Assembly (NCBI GenBank): GCA_009602735.1
Contig: WELA01013488.1
Coordinates: 66,723-90,491 of the forward strand
Reading direction: 5' to 3'
Length of the DNA stretch: 23,769 bases
Source: Mesotaenium endlicherianum
Taxonomy: Eukaryota > Streptophyta > Zygnematophyceae > Zygnematales > Mesotaeniaceae
In this document: piece by piece, positions 1-15,623 of the stretch
How positions within the stretch are numbered: position 1 is the first letter of the stretch
How the letters are laid out: each line of letters opens with the position of its first letter
Program-made: the position numbers and the translations under genes
Notes under the pieces: model-generated
Database searches by the model: none
What the model saw: the letters and a program-made list of their open reading frames with translations, nothing else
Told to the model about the DNA's origin: nothing

Positions 1-252
1 CCCCGCCCCGCCCCGCCCCCCAGCAGCCCTTTCTAGCGTCTTCACGAGGGAAGGGGCCCCACACTGCCACCTTTGCCCAGACTAGTTGGCCTTCTCTCGG
101 CCTCATTGTCTCCTGCTCCTCATGCCAGCCAGGTAGGGCTTTGACAGACTGCCCACTACTACCCATGCAGCACAAAGCCCGCCCCGCACCTCCACAACAC
201 CTCAGTCATCTGCCCGCCGTGGCCAAGCCTCACCCCCTTCTTCTCAACACTT

Positions 253-260
253 GCGCACGC

Positions 261-291
<31 letters not shown>

Positions 292-296
292 TGTGC
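253..296. repeat. (CG)n(TG)n alternating purine-pyrimidine tract
   Basis: A run of alternating C/G dinucleotides passes directly into a TG dinucleotide run, about 44 bases in total. Such alternating tracts are classic candidates for left-handed Z-DNA. It lies in presumed DXR intron sequence. Confidence 0.9.
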
Positions 297-869
297 CTGC
301 ATGGTCTCATATGCACAATGCAGTCTCATATAAGTGAAGGCCCGCCAGAGCCACGCTGCCATGTATCACATTCACGGGGCTCTTGTACCTCTCGGCCCGT
401 GTTCATCACAAACGTACTGAGGCTGCACTCCACTGTCCTGCAGGTTGCAGCAGAAGAGCTCAGGTGGTGCATCGGTGGAGGCTGGAGAGGATGCTTCTCG
501 CCAGGGCACCTCATGCTGGGCCGTGCAGGAGGCCGACAACAGTCCGTTCTTTAAGGTAACAAGATCGTGGTACAGGTATACGGCGAGCATGCCTTTCAGC
601 CAGACACAACTTCACGGCTCTGTGTCACAGCTCCCTGCTTGCAACACAGCTCCCTGGAGCTACCTGCCCATCTGCTCGGAGTAGAGCACCACTGTCACTT
701 ACTGGTCATATGGAGATCTGTGTCTGAGTGCTGCCTGAAAGGCTCACCGAACCCGAGGTACACGGTGCATGTGAGACAGGGTGGTACTTAAATTGCGAGA
801 GCACGCGCACCCGCGCGCGTGTGTTTGTGACATGTGTCATCTCTGTGTGTATGTCTGTGTGTGTGCGAG

Positions 870-923
870 TGAGAGAGGGAGAAAGGGAGGGAGAGAGAGA
901 CAGAGGGAGGGAGGGAGGGAGAG
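870..923. repeat. GA-rich microsatellite (GAGG/GAGA mix)
   Basis: An imperfect purine-only tract of GA and GAGG units, directly preceded by a TG-rich stretch. It lies about 35 bases downstream (minus strand) of the donor site of DXR exon 959-1084, so in the transcript it is a pyrimidine-rich tract near the start of the intron. Confidence 0.85.
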
Positions 924-958
924 AAACAGCGGCAGCAGAGCGCGTGTGGCATGCAAAC

Positions 959-2640
959 CTGCAGAGCGCCCTCCTCGCCGGTCACGATCTCGGGCTTGTA
1001 GTCCAGGCCGGCCAGGGCGTCGCGGAGCTCGCCCACCAGCTGCGCGTCGCGGATGGCCACCAGCTGCGGCTTGAACTTCCTCACCTGCACCCCCTCCCGC
1101 GCTCTCTCGTCAGCCCATTGCTCGGTAGCATGCACGTAAAGGTCCACCACCCTGGACTGGCCCTTTCATCGTGCTCTCGGTCTTTCAAGATGCTTGCTCA
1201 TGATGCTCGCGCTCTCCCGCTATCGATTCACGTATGGGGAAAAAATGGAGAGGTTGGAGGAGGGGGTCGCAGGAACCACCCGCGCTCCCGCTGCACCCAC
1301 TTGGACAGACGAGTTACGTACGGTCTGGAATGCATGTCTCTGCTCGGCAGTCACAGGAGCAGGACCCGGGATTGACCACCTGTGGGAGCCTGAAGGAATC
1401 GAGAGGTTCAGCAAGGGTAGCATGGCGGGCGGTCCTGTTCGGACACCAAAGCCAGCCACACACGGTCATTGAGCGGGAGTGCTAGCTAGTGGGACGGGCG
1501 GCTGAAATGCGCTCTAGACCACTGCCCCCAGGCAAGAATTGCCACCCGTCCCCTACCTGACCCAGATGCCCTCATTATGCCATTTCATTTTATATCCAGA
1601 AGAATGATACAAGCCTCCCAGCAGAAAGGCGAGAAAGGGAAATGGGGGGTGGAGGGAGGGGGGTGGGGGGGGCGTCTCTGGGATGCTGGCAGTGGCAGGC
1701 AGAGTGACTTGGCGAAACATGCAGTCGACGAGCTTTTTCAGTATGCCCGCTGATACAAGTTAGGAGGGGTGGAGAGAGAGGGAAAGAGGGAAAGGGAGGG
1801 AGAGAGAGAGGGGGAAGAAGGAGAGGGAGAGGAAGAGGGAGCAAGAGGGACCTGTTCTGCTAGCAGGGACACATTAGAGCCAGCAGCCAGGGCCACGACG
1901 CGGAACTTGTCGGGGTGCTCAGCCACTATGTCCAGCGTCTGTGCAAAACCACCCCCAACACCCACGAGCCCCAAAACCCTAAAGCCTGAGTTCCCTGGTG
2001 TGGGGACAGCATTGTCAGCAGAAGCAGTCAAGCTCCTAACCTGAAGGACAGTGCACTGACTGCACTGTGTTTCTACGTCACGAGCACCCTCTGCTGTACC
2101 TCCTCCTCCTCCTTATTCGTGTGCTTGTTCGCTCCCTCCTCTTCTTCTACTACTTCTTCAGTGCTCCGATTCATCGTGCAGACTAGCTGAGTTAAGTGCA
2201 AGTGCACCGGACCATGATGCTACAGTTTGGGTGCTACAGCCATTCTGAGGGATGTCACTTTGTTGGCAGCAAAAAGCATGCCCAACTTGATGTCTGCAAG
2301 TGTAAATAGCATTGTAGTTGTGCTGACTGGCAACTGGTTTGAGCACAGAAAGAAAGGCATTAGTCTGAAAGCGGGGATGGATAACTACCTGAGTGCCTAT
2401 TGAGCCAGTGGAGCCGACCAATGAGAATGGCTTAGGGCCATCGCCCCATTTATTGTGGTTTACAGGGATCTCTGCTCTACCTGGCCAAGCAGGTGGCACT
2501 CCAGCAGCTTCACAGCGGGCACCCGCTGAAACATGACCACCACTCCTCCGCAGGGCTTTGTCTGACGACCGGCCTTTGAGTGTAACTCCTCTGATAGAAG
2601 AGTGAGAAAAGGATATGCTAGCTTTAGGACTATCTCCCAC
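959..2640 (-). CDS. DXR: 1-deoxy-D-xylulose 5-phosphate reductoisomerase, plastid type, partial (three exons)
   Basis: DXR converts 1-deoxy-D-xylulose 5-phosphate to 2-C-methyl-D-erythritol 4-phosphate with NADPH, the committed step of the plastid MEP isoprenoid pathway. Three minus-strand exons were read: 2640-2389 (84 codons), 1938-1852 (29) and 1084-959 (42), all in phase 0 with CAG acceptors and GT donors. The first ends with a basic, Ser-rich transit-peptide-like part, then PPAWPGRA, typical of plant DXR, and the NADPH-binding [15 protein letters not shown]. The second continues [20 protein letters not shown]; the third starts [20 protein letters not shown]. Together they cover roughly the first third of the enzyme. 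The 2640 exon follows a TTTCTGCAG acceptor and has no in-frame ATG, so the start codon lies in an unidentified exon further right. The catalytic and C-terminal domains lie beyond the left edge. The family assignment is near certain; the ends are incomplete. Confidence 0.95.
1770..1846. repeat. GA-rich microsatellite
   Basis: An almost purely purine tract of GA, GGGA and GAA units on the plus strand. It lies 6 bases beyond the donor of DXR exon 1938-1852, so in the pre-mRNA it is a long C/U-rich tract starting at the very beginning of the intron. Confidence 0.85.
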
Positions 2641-5226
2641 CTGCAGAAAGAGGGCATGTGCGAGAAGATATGAAAGCGATAACAGGTAAGTAGTCAAGAG
2701 GCATGCTATCGACCGGGTGAAGTGCTGATTACATATTGCGGCATCTCTACTAGCAAAGATAGAGCCAAAGGTGCAGTCAAATCTGTCGTCTCGTGATAAG
2801 GTTCGTTTAAATCGGCGCGGTGATTATGCCTCTATATGCATTACGACGCAAGCTTACCGAATGCCTTCCTCCGTGGAATAAATTGGGCACCCCCAAAGTT
2901 GCAAGAGATTGACTGCACAATGCCTCTGTCATTTCGCGCACAACAGATGAAGGAGAAGAGTATCAGTTCTGTGTGCGGGCAATAAGCAATAGCTGGGATC
3001 CTCAGATTAGGAATGACAAGTCTTCTTCTTTTGCTTTCCTCTTTACCTTATCATAAAGTATTCCGATAGAATCCACAAGGCGCCCTTTGAACGTGACATG
3101 TCTGATCCAGGCGTAACGATTGCTGCATGTGGCTGCATGCTGGCTGCAAGGACCTACACTGGCACGCCGAGCGCAGGCGCACGCTGCAGTGCGCACCTGT
3201 ACGCACCAGTACGCACTCGTAGTGTTGCACCAATTAGAAGGCACCATTGCACTTTACGTACCGAATCACACGACGACCGTTCGTACATACATATGTAGTA
3301 CGGCACTGACTGCAAGCTCATGAAAAAAGTAGGTCAACAAAGTCAACGTGATCTGACTCATTCGCGCTCGAGGGTCTACGCTAACGATGTCTTCCAGTTA
3401 AGCAATATGATAAATTTGTAAACTCTTGTAAACACAAGTAATATTTTCAGGAATCTGAGAAGTTCACTCTCACCATTGTCACGACTACTATCCGGTTGAC
3501 GGTGTCGCACGCGCAGCGCAAGCTACGGCCACCTAGTAAGGAAAGTCAACGTTGACTCACCGACCACTTGACTGATTACGTCGGCATCAAGACTACTGGC
3601 AAGGGGTCAAGGTCAATGTGCCTCACACCCAGGGATGGGGGAGGTTTTGACCACATAGACAGCCGCGAGGCTAGAAGCTGGGGGATCAGTGATAAGCCGC
3701 CCAGCAAGTACCAAGTCAGGTACTGTGTGACTGGCAGACTAAGCCAGGTCATGGCCGCAATGCCAAGATAGGTTACGGTCGCCCGGTCAGAAATCTTGAG
3801 CAAGTGGCATTTGCTTGTACACGTCGCTCAGGAGTTCTTAGCCATGAGCCAAATAGGCGTGACTGCCAGCTGAGAAGCTAAGCAGCCACGCGCAACAGTC
3901 ACGAGGTGTGCATGCATGCTGAGGGACTACGAGTTTGAGTTGAGCATGGCTAGGCAGAAGCGACATGCAGCTAAGCTTTGTGACTAAGCACGGCATTCTC
4001 GAAAGATGACGCTGTGTGGTGCCTGCGAAAGGCACGAATCTGCCTGAGACATGTCATTCACTCTCACGCACCTTTGCGAAGGAGCAGAAGGAAGGAGAAG
4101 AAGGGCGCAAAGAAGAAGGAGTTCCCAAGGCCATTGGAGGGCCAAGGTTGAGAGCTAAGATGAAGACGAGCCTATGGTGTGGAAGAAGAAGCAAGGTATG
4201 AAGTTGGTGCAAGAGGACTAGTGCAAGAAATGTCTCCCACTTGAAGCGTGTGTGCCATTAGTTGTGTGATGGCATAGTTAAGGGGCAGATTTTGGTGCAT
4301 CTATGGAAGCTCTTCATGTGAAAGTAGAGCACCAAGGCAAGCTGGGTTTAGTAGTAAGAAGTGTCATTGGGGTGACCAAGGCTAGAGTGCACTCAAGAAG
4401 CTAAGCATGTGGAAGGAGTTGCACAAAGAGAGTAGCCTATCCTCTAGTGCTTTAGTGCACGGGTCAAGTGAAGACCGAGGAGGAGTATGGTCAAGTGAGG
4501 ATAGTGAAATAGGTGGAGGTAGATATGACCACAAGTAGCTATCTTCAGCCCGCTAGCAAAGAAGCGACGCGGGAAGGTGAAGGTGAAGGAGAAGCGCTTG
4601 TTTTGGTGACCTTGGCCCGGTCATCACACGGAGCAAGCGTGCCTCCTAACAACCTTGGCGAATGTACATCGCCGGTGGAGCAAGTAGAGGTGTATGATCC
4701 CCTTGCTCATATATAGAGCAGACCCCAACTGCTCAAGTGGAGGAGCTCCTAGAAAGTGAGCTCAAGAGAAGCCCGCTTGCAAGACGACGTGTGTGCGTGC
4801 ACAAGATGAGGTGCAAGCACTAAGAGTATGTGCGTATGCCCAAGTTATGGAGCTCTTGGAGGCGTTCCAGATGTGTTTCTTGGAGCCTTGTGTGAAGGCT
4901 GACCTTCAAGAAGAGCCAGAGGTATGTGGGAGTGAGCATCTAGCCAAGGAGAAGACTATGATGGAGTTTGGTGCACCACGAGCGAGACTACGCGCTCATG
5001 CCTTGTGAAGATTACTATCGTCGCTTGATGGAGACTACGACTTTATGGATATGGACCTATGAGGAGGAGACCAAGTGTTATGGGGCTGATATGTCCTGCC
5101 TAAGATGGAGATATATGACAAAGACCTGGACATGAAGCTAGGAGAATCAGCGCCTATACAAGCAAGCACGAGAGAGGCGTAAAATCTGGACTTGGACACT
5201 CGAGTGGTAAGCGCCTTACCTTCATG
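2641..5226. other. Gene-poor stretch to the right of DXR; first DXR exon expected but not found
   Basis: The 5' end of DXR (start codon and beginning of the transit peptide) should lie somewhere in the first part of this stretch, because the exon starting at 2640 follows an acceptor site, but no exon could be assigned with confidence. From about 3.3 kb the base composition becomes more AT-rich than in the gene regions. About 4.1-5.2 kb is noticeably purine-rich on the plus strand, with short open frames (for example 4513-4716 and 4793-5008) that resemble no protein I recognise. No transposase, reverse transcriptase or integrase motif was seen. Confidence 0.45.
3342..3559. repeat. Pair of short direct repeats, the second one palindromic
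   Basis: GTCAACGTGATCTGACTCA at 3342-3360 recurs as GTCAACGTTGACTCA at 3545-3559, identical apart from a missing 4-base GATC. The second copy contains the perfect 12-base palindrome GTCAACGTTGAC (3545-3556). The copies are 203 bases apart. They could be the ends of a small decayed element or unrelated regulatory sites; nothing in between supports a gene. Confidence 0.5.
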
Positions 5227-5250
5227 ATGAGGGGGGGGAGTGTTATAGTT
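5227..5250 (+). mobile_element. Polypurine tract followed by TG: possible start of an LTR
   Basis: The sequence ATGAGGGGGGGGAG runs directly into TGTTATAGTT at 5241. A G-rich polypurine tract followed by TGTTA is what is seen at the junction of the internal region and 3' LTR of plant retrotransposons. The far end of an LTR, a target duplication and any gag or pol homology were not found, so this may be only a fossil or a coincidence. Confidence 0.3.
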
Positions 5251-5535
5251 GTTTATAGTGCTTGTAAGCAAGGTCAAACCAGTCCCATGAGTTCAGTTGT
5301 AACTAAGAGATGTGAAGTGGAAAGAAGTTTGAGAGCAAGAGCTTGGAAGATACTCAAATCTGTCTATGTTTGAGGGTTTTACGGGTAGGCGAGCGCGAGG
5401 TTTAAAGTTGGCAGATTTTGGCTACTTTTTGCCTACTTAGGAGAGAGTGGGTAATATTTTCACTAGAAGTCCTACATGATGTGAGAGGCCTAGTATGAGG
5501 CCTTCCTTGAGTCATAGTCAAGTTTCAGAATCAGG

Positions 5536-6110
5536 GGTTTAAGCATGTGCCATTTGTAGGCGCGGGAGCTTTATCCATGTTGCGCGCGTCTGCGTCCTAC
5601 GAGCATGAGGCACAAAGTGACGATCTCATTTGAGTGTTAGACTTTGATTCAGACTCTGAAATTTTGTGGAGAGGTAGTCCTATGGGTTGAGATTCAGAAA
5701 AAGTAATTTTTTTTATAAAAATATTAATTTAAGTCCTGACAGTGCCACATGGCGGTCTGCTGGACTGCCGTGCGAGCCACATGTGTGAGGCAAGGCGCAA
5801 TCTGGTATCATGGTCTTAGGCTTGGAATCAGGAGAAACAAAGCATACCAGTGAGTTCAAAGGGGAGATATTATGTAGATTACACAACTTTCAGGCTAAAA
5901 ATGTCAAAAAAAGTCAGGGGGGTGCCACTTGGCGTCTTGAGAGGTCACCACGAGTCACGCACACGAGTGAGAGAGTGCAATACCTCTACAAGGAGTATGG
6001 CTTAGAGCTAGAGGTAGCTAAGGGTACCAGAAGGTTCAGGAACATAGTGGACTTAGGTTCATGATGTAATCTGGTCAAAAATATAAAAGTACCACGAGTA
6101 AGCCACATGG
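5536..6110. repeat. Degenerate tandem repeat with a 180-bp (60-codon) period
   Basis: A 39-base core starting TAAAAAT and ending GCCACNTGGCG lies at 5716-5754 and again at 5896-5934, exactly 180 bases apart. A third, weaker copy starts at 6076, again 180 bases on, and keeps AAAAAT and GCCACATGG. Other words keep the same offset without gaps: TACCAGNNNGTTCA at 5845 and 6025, and GCAAT near 5797 and 5977. A more diverged copy upstream is suggested by TGCGNNCNAC and TGAGG words around 5591-5610. All three clear copies are in the same reading frame and translate to similar starts (KNINLSPDSATWR, KNVKKSQGGATWR, KNIKVPRVSHMARR), but stops interrupt the frame. This looks like a decayed repeat, perhaps once protein-coding. 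Confidence 0.6.
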
Positions 6111-6129
6111 CACGACGAGGAGCTGCCAC

Positions 6130-6363
6130 TTGTTCAAGAGGGCGAAAAATGAGTATTTTGGCGATTTGGCGGACTATTATGCCTTGGATCCAGCTTTGGA
6201 GTATGTGGAGTTGATGGAGGGAGTATGTTACAGCCCTTATGAAGATATTGGCCTATTCCAAGACGAAGGAGTTGAAGAGAAGATGCACTTGTGTAAGGAG
6301 ACGCCATGTGTGGAGATAATGTATGCGATGGAGCTTTCACTAAGTGGAGCAAGTTTGGAGTAA
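6130..6363 (+). other. Short acidic open reading frame of unknown nature
   Basis: A 77-codon open frame directly follows the 180-bp repeats. Its translation is acidic and contains several Tyr and Cys residues (for example EYVELMEGVCYSPYEDIGLF). It resembles no protein family I recognise. It lies about 130 bases before the polypurine/TG junction at 6491 and could be a remnant of a mobile-element reading frame or non-coding. The first codon of the frame is not an ATG. Confidence 0.2.
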
Positions 6364-6490
6364 TGAGTATCAACCTGGAGCCTGTTCAAGACCTGCAACT
6401 TGTATAATATATGTGAATATGTGTTTTTCTAGCGTATATGTGAGCTCGATCCCTCATACTTATGCTTAGTATGCGCCGAGGACGTCGCAT

Positions 6491-6515
6491 CTTGAGGAGG
6501 GGGATGATGTAAGGT
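6491..6515 (+). mobile_element. Second polypurine tract followed by TG: possible LTR start
   Basis: The stretch GAGGACGTCGCATCTTGAGG just upstream runs into GAGGGGGA and then TGATGTAAGG at 6505. This arrangement, a translation end followed by a G-rich purine tract and TG, strongly resembles the 3' end of plant Ty3/gypsy elements. An AATAAA lies about 535 bases further on, at 7040-7045, where an LTR polyadenylation signal could sit. No LTR end, matching 5' LTR or pol domain was found. Confidence 0.35.
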
Positions 6516-8708
6516 TATGAAAGTGTAGTTTGTTTCTTTCTAATATTTTATATGCATAGAGTGTGATTTTAGAAGAACTTTGGCCTTTATTTCAAGTCAT
6601 TTGGACAAGGATTGAGATAGTCATGAATTTTGGAAGTTTTTAGTGAGTTTTTAATGTCACAGATTCTATTCAATGACAAGGACAGGTCCAGTGACGAAAA
6701 TTTCGGTTGGAGTCCAGGAAGTAGGACATTGAAACATGAGGGTTCCAGAAAGTACGTACAATTACGTAGAGTGCCAAAGTGATCGTGGAATTTCTAGAAA
6801 CTCCGTGAGGAGTTAGTGGATTGTGTAGTAGAATATTCTAGAGTGTGATTGTGTGCGTGTGAGTGTGCTAGCTTGTCCAACTAGGCAAGGTCAAGTACAT
6901 GGAAGGAGCCATAGGAGAAGGTTCTGGAGGTACCTTGCTAGAGAGGACACTTAGAGTTAAAGGATAAATGGGAAGCACAAGGAAGTAGAGAGGGGGCTGA
7001 GTCTAGTCTAACCTTCTTATCTTGTACACGACTTTTCTTAATAAAGTGAGTTCTTTTCCACTCCTCTCTCATGTAGCCCTCTAACTCTTGCAAGGGTGGC
7101 ATACCACCAGGCCACTCCACCTTGTGTATGCAACTAGGAAAGGTCCTCGTGCACGCTTCCACTCGCGGGTGAGGGTGCGTGAGTGTGTATGGGCGCACTC
7201 CCCGCACCCTCTCCCCTTTCAGTCAAGCTGCTTAGAGTGTGATTTCTGCAAACTACAATTTGCTCGCCTGTGAACCCAAGAACCTTAAGGCATAAAGCCT
7301 ATGTGGAAGTAAGAGACTTCCGTCCTTGTAAGAGGAATTAAGGCAAGGCAAGTATTTTTAAAATTTCTGCTAAAGTCTTAGGATGAGCAGATGGTGAGAG
7401 CTGGGTGACGGAGAACGTTGCCCTGAGTGTTGGTCATGGTTGCATGGTGCAAGTTCAGGAGCCCAGGGATGGGTTAACCCTGGTAAGGCTTGTCACCGAC
7501 ACACGTGCGAAGGTCGATCGACCATATTTGCCCACACGTGAGGAGGGCCACCGACACATCAACCAGGTCGAAGGCACACGTGCTGAAAGGCTACGTACGT
7601 ACCGAGGGACCGACACTGTTAGGCACGACACCATAAAAACGACCAAGCGTGTCTGGTTCAATGGTCATCAATAACCCCACGCAACACCCTCGGTCGCCTC
7701 GTTATAAGATGCCGTACCGCGACCCGCGGCCATAGTCAGTAGTATGTTGCATACTTTTCTTATTGCCCACTTAAACTTAAAGATTTCTTAAGACTTTAGC
7801 ATATACATAGATATGCAAGTATACGTGTTGTTTTCATGATTTATTATGAAAATATGGTAATATGCATGTCATGGCTGACCGCCCCAAAGTCCTCTTATAC
7901 GCCCTCTCCAACACAACACTCCCATAGCATACGTGCACCTATGTCTTCCTAGAGGTACAGCGAGCCGTGGCTGCCTACCCATGTTCGTCGGAGCGCACGA
8001 CCAGTTTCACGAGCTAGTCGTTGCTTAAAGAAACAATCATAATGCCAGCCCTCACAAAGTAATATACTTGTCCCCCGCGAGGCAAGCTTGCAGTCATTGC
8101 TCACAAAAGCTTTCCAGAAAGTGGCCAGTGTCACTAATGACAAGAACAAAGTAGACGCTAGTGCCCCTTGCCTTCAAGAGACAAAACATGAACAAAGTGA
8201 TATCTCATTTCTCTCAACATTCTTAAGCACAAAGACCGCCCAGCGTTTGAAAGTACCACATGTAGGTCAACGACAGATTTACTATACAAACATTGAAGTG
8301 TTGAGAACTTGAATAAACACAAATTATTGACATGGTTGCCAAACATATAACATTTGTTGCTACCTGCATGTTGACAATGCAACTAGAAGGTAACTCTATC
8401 TAGCATCCACGAGTTGGACCGGAGGTGGAGTTGACGCATCTAGTCAGGGATTGGACACGGCCAGGTTCTTTTATCTATGGGTACAGCTCTGAACACTGGT
8501 CTCGACTCTCTACAACTTGGTCATCACCTTCAACACTACATCAAGGTTCTTCTTTATTGCTAGACGGACGTCCAACTGAAAGAGCTTGTAGAGAATTGAA
8601 TTACTATCCACAAAGAGCTGGCAACTCCACGTCTTGGAGTGGCTCAATTTGACCAGGACATCTTAACTATTTCAAGGGGATTACTAATGAGCCAACAATG
8701 CAAAAGTG
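6516..8708. other. Stretch without a recognisable gene, downstream of FPG
   Basis: Apart from the possible LTR body just after 6505, nothing could be assigned here. Several short open frames (for example 7405-7674 and 8425-8652) match nothing I know. A cluster of CACACGTG/CACGTG words lies at about 7499-7582. The part nearest 8708 should contain the 3' untranslated region of FPG, read on the minus strand; no clear polyadenylation signal could be picked out. Confidence 0.4.
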
Positions 8709-14697
<5,989 letters not shown>

Positions 14698-15623
14698 TGC
14701 TCCAGTGTTGAAAAGAACGGCCAGTCACACTTGCAAAAAAGGAAAAGGCGACCCCAATCAGCAGGTCTTCAATTTTATGAGAAACAATCCCACATTGTTT
14801 GGCCCCCCAGCCATAGCTATCATGAAACGAGTCCCGATCAACCTACATGAACAATACGTACTGATAGGCCCAATGAAGGCCTCTGTGTTGGCCTCCAAAT
14901 TAACAGTTCATGGCACCTCAGAATAATACTCTATAGCTTTACCATGGTACAAAATTTAAAATGCTGTCTCAAAAGATTTGCTTGTAAACATCAGAGAAAG
15001 CACAATTTGCAATGTCGTAGTTGGAACCTGAATGCTTCGACCATTTTTTGTTCCGTAAAATGTGTGAAGTTTGTTTTTACTGCTCAGCTGCTGGTTGATT
15101 TGTAGCATCCCCGTAACGACGCGACGTCGGTCTTGAGGTTTGACAGCAACCTGACGATCGTCAGGCATTAAGATAACGTCAAGTCCAGGCATTTGGCGAG
15201 GGGTCAACGTCAAGACTCCCGTTACAACAAAAGACATCGGCCACCCGGCTCCAAATGTGGAGCACGAGTTGATTCCGGCGAGGGCCGCTGCCGACTGTGC
15301 AGTCGAGTTGAGAACCTGGCACTGCGAGTCTAGTCGGAATCTTCCATATTAAAGCACCGGAATAAACATCTCTCCCGGTATCATCACGCCTTAGAATGAA
15401 GGCTTGCTGGTTGCCATGCAACGTCTGTCTGCTGAGAGCAATCATGGTGCATCCTGACTTCGATTCGTAAAGCGGACGCCTTTTTTCTTCATCTACTATG
15501 GTGAAAAATGAATGTATTGAGAGCAGGTCCACATTATAGTCAATTGATTCGTCGAATAGACTTTGTGCTTACAGACCAGTAGATTACTGTCCACCTAAAA
15601 GCTGTTGTTGAGATCAGTACCAG
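14698..15623. promoter_or_regulatory. Head-to-head spacer between FPG and TIM50, presumed to carry both promoters
   Basis: The two start codons face away from each other across 926 bases, so both promoters and both 5' untranslated regions must fit here unless there are upstream non-coding exons. No TATA box or other element could be assigned with confidence. Two minus-strand open frames (14956-15237 and 15179-15532) match no known protein, and the longer begins with a non-ATG codon; they are regarded as chance. Confidence 0.5.

Larger units (their letters stand above)
1..958. other. Sequence left of the last resolved DXR exon; no exon seen
   Basis: No exon of the expected next DXR segment (the region around the conserved V-T-G-I-V-G-C motif of the family) could be found here on the minus strand, so this is probably intron sequence within DXR. 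It contains a CG/TG alternating tract near 253-296 and a GA-rich tract near 870-923. Short open frames on both strands follow no conserved protein and are treated as chance. Confidence 0.5.

Noticed and set aside
1..958. Search for the next DXR exon
   Set aside because: No conserved DXR motif (V-T-G-I-V-G-C, L-A-N-K-E) was found on the minus strand here.
5803..5813. TGGTATCATGG resembling a retrotransposon primer-binding site for initiator tRNA-Met
   Set aside because: It matches TGGTATCAGAG in only part and lies inside the 180-bp repeat, where the equivalent position of the next copy is different. It is better explained as repeat sequence, although it sits suggestively after GCGCAATC.
14956..15532. 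Two minus-strand open frames between FPG and TIM50
   Set aside because: No recognisable protein similarity; the longer one starts at a non-ATG codon, and the two overlap in different frames. They could be part of a 5' UTR.
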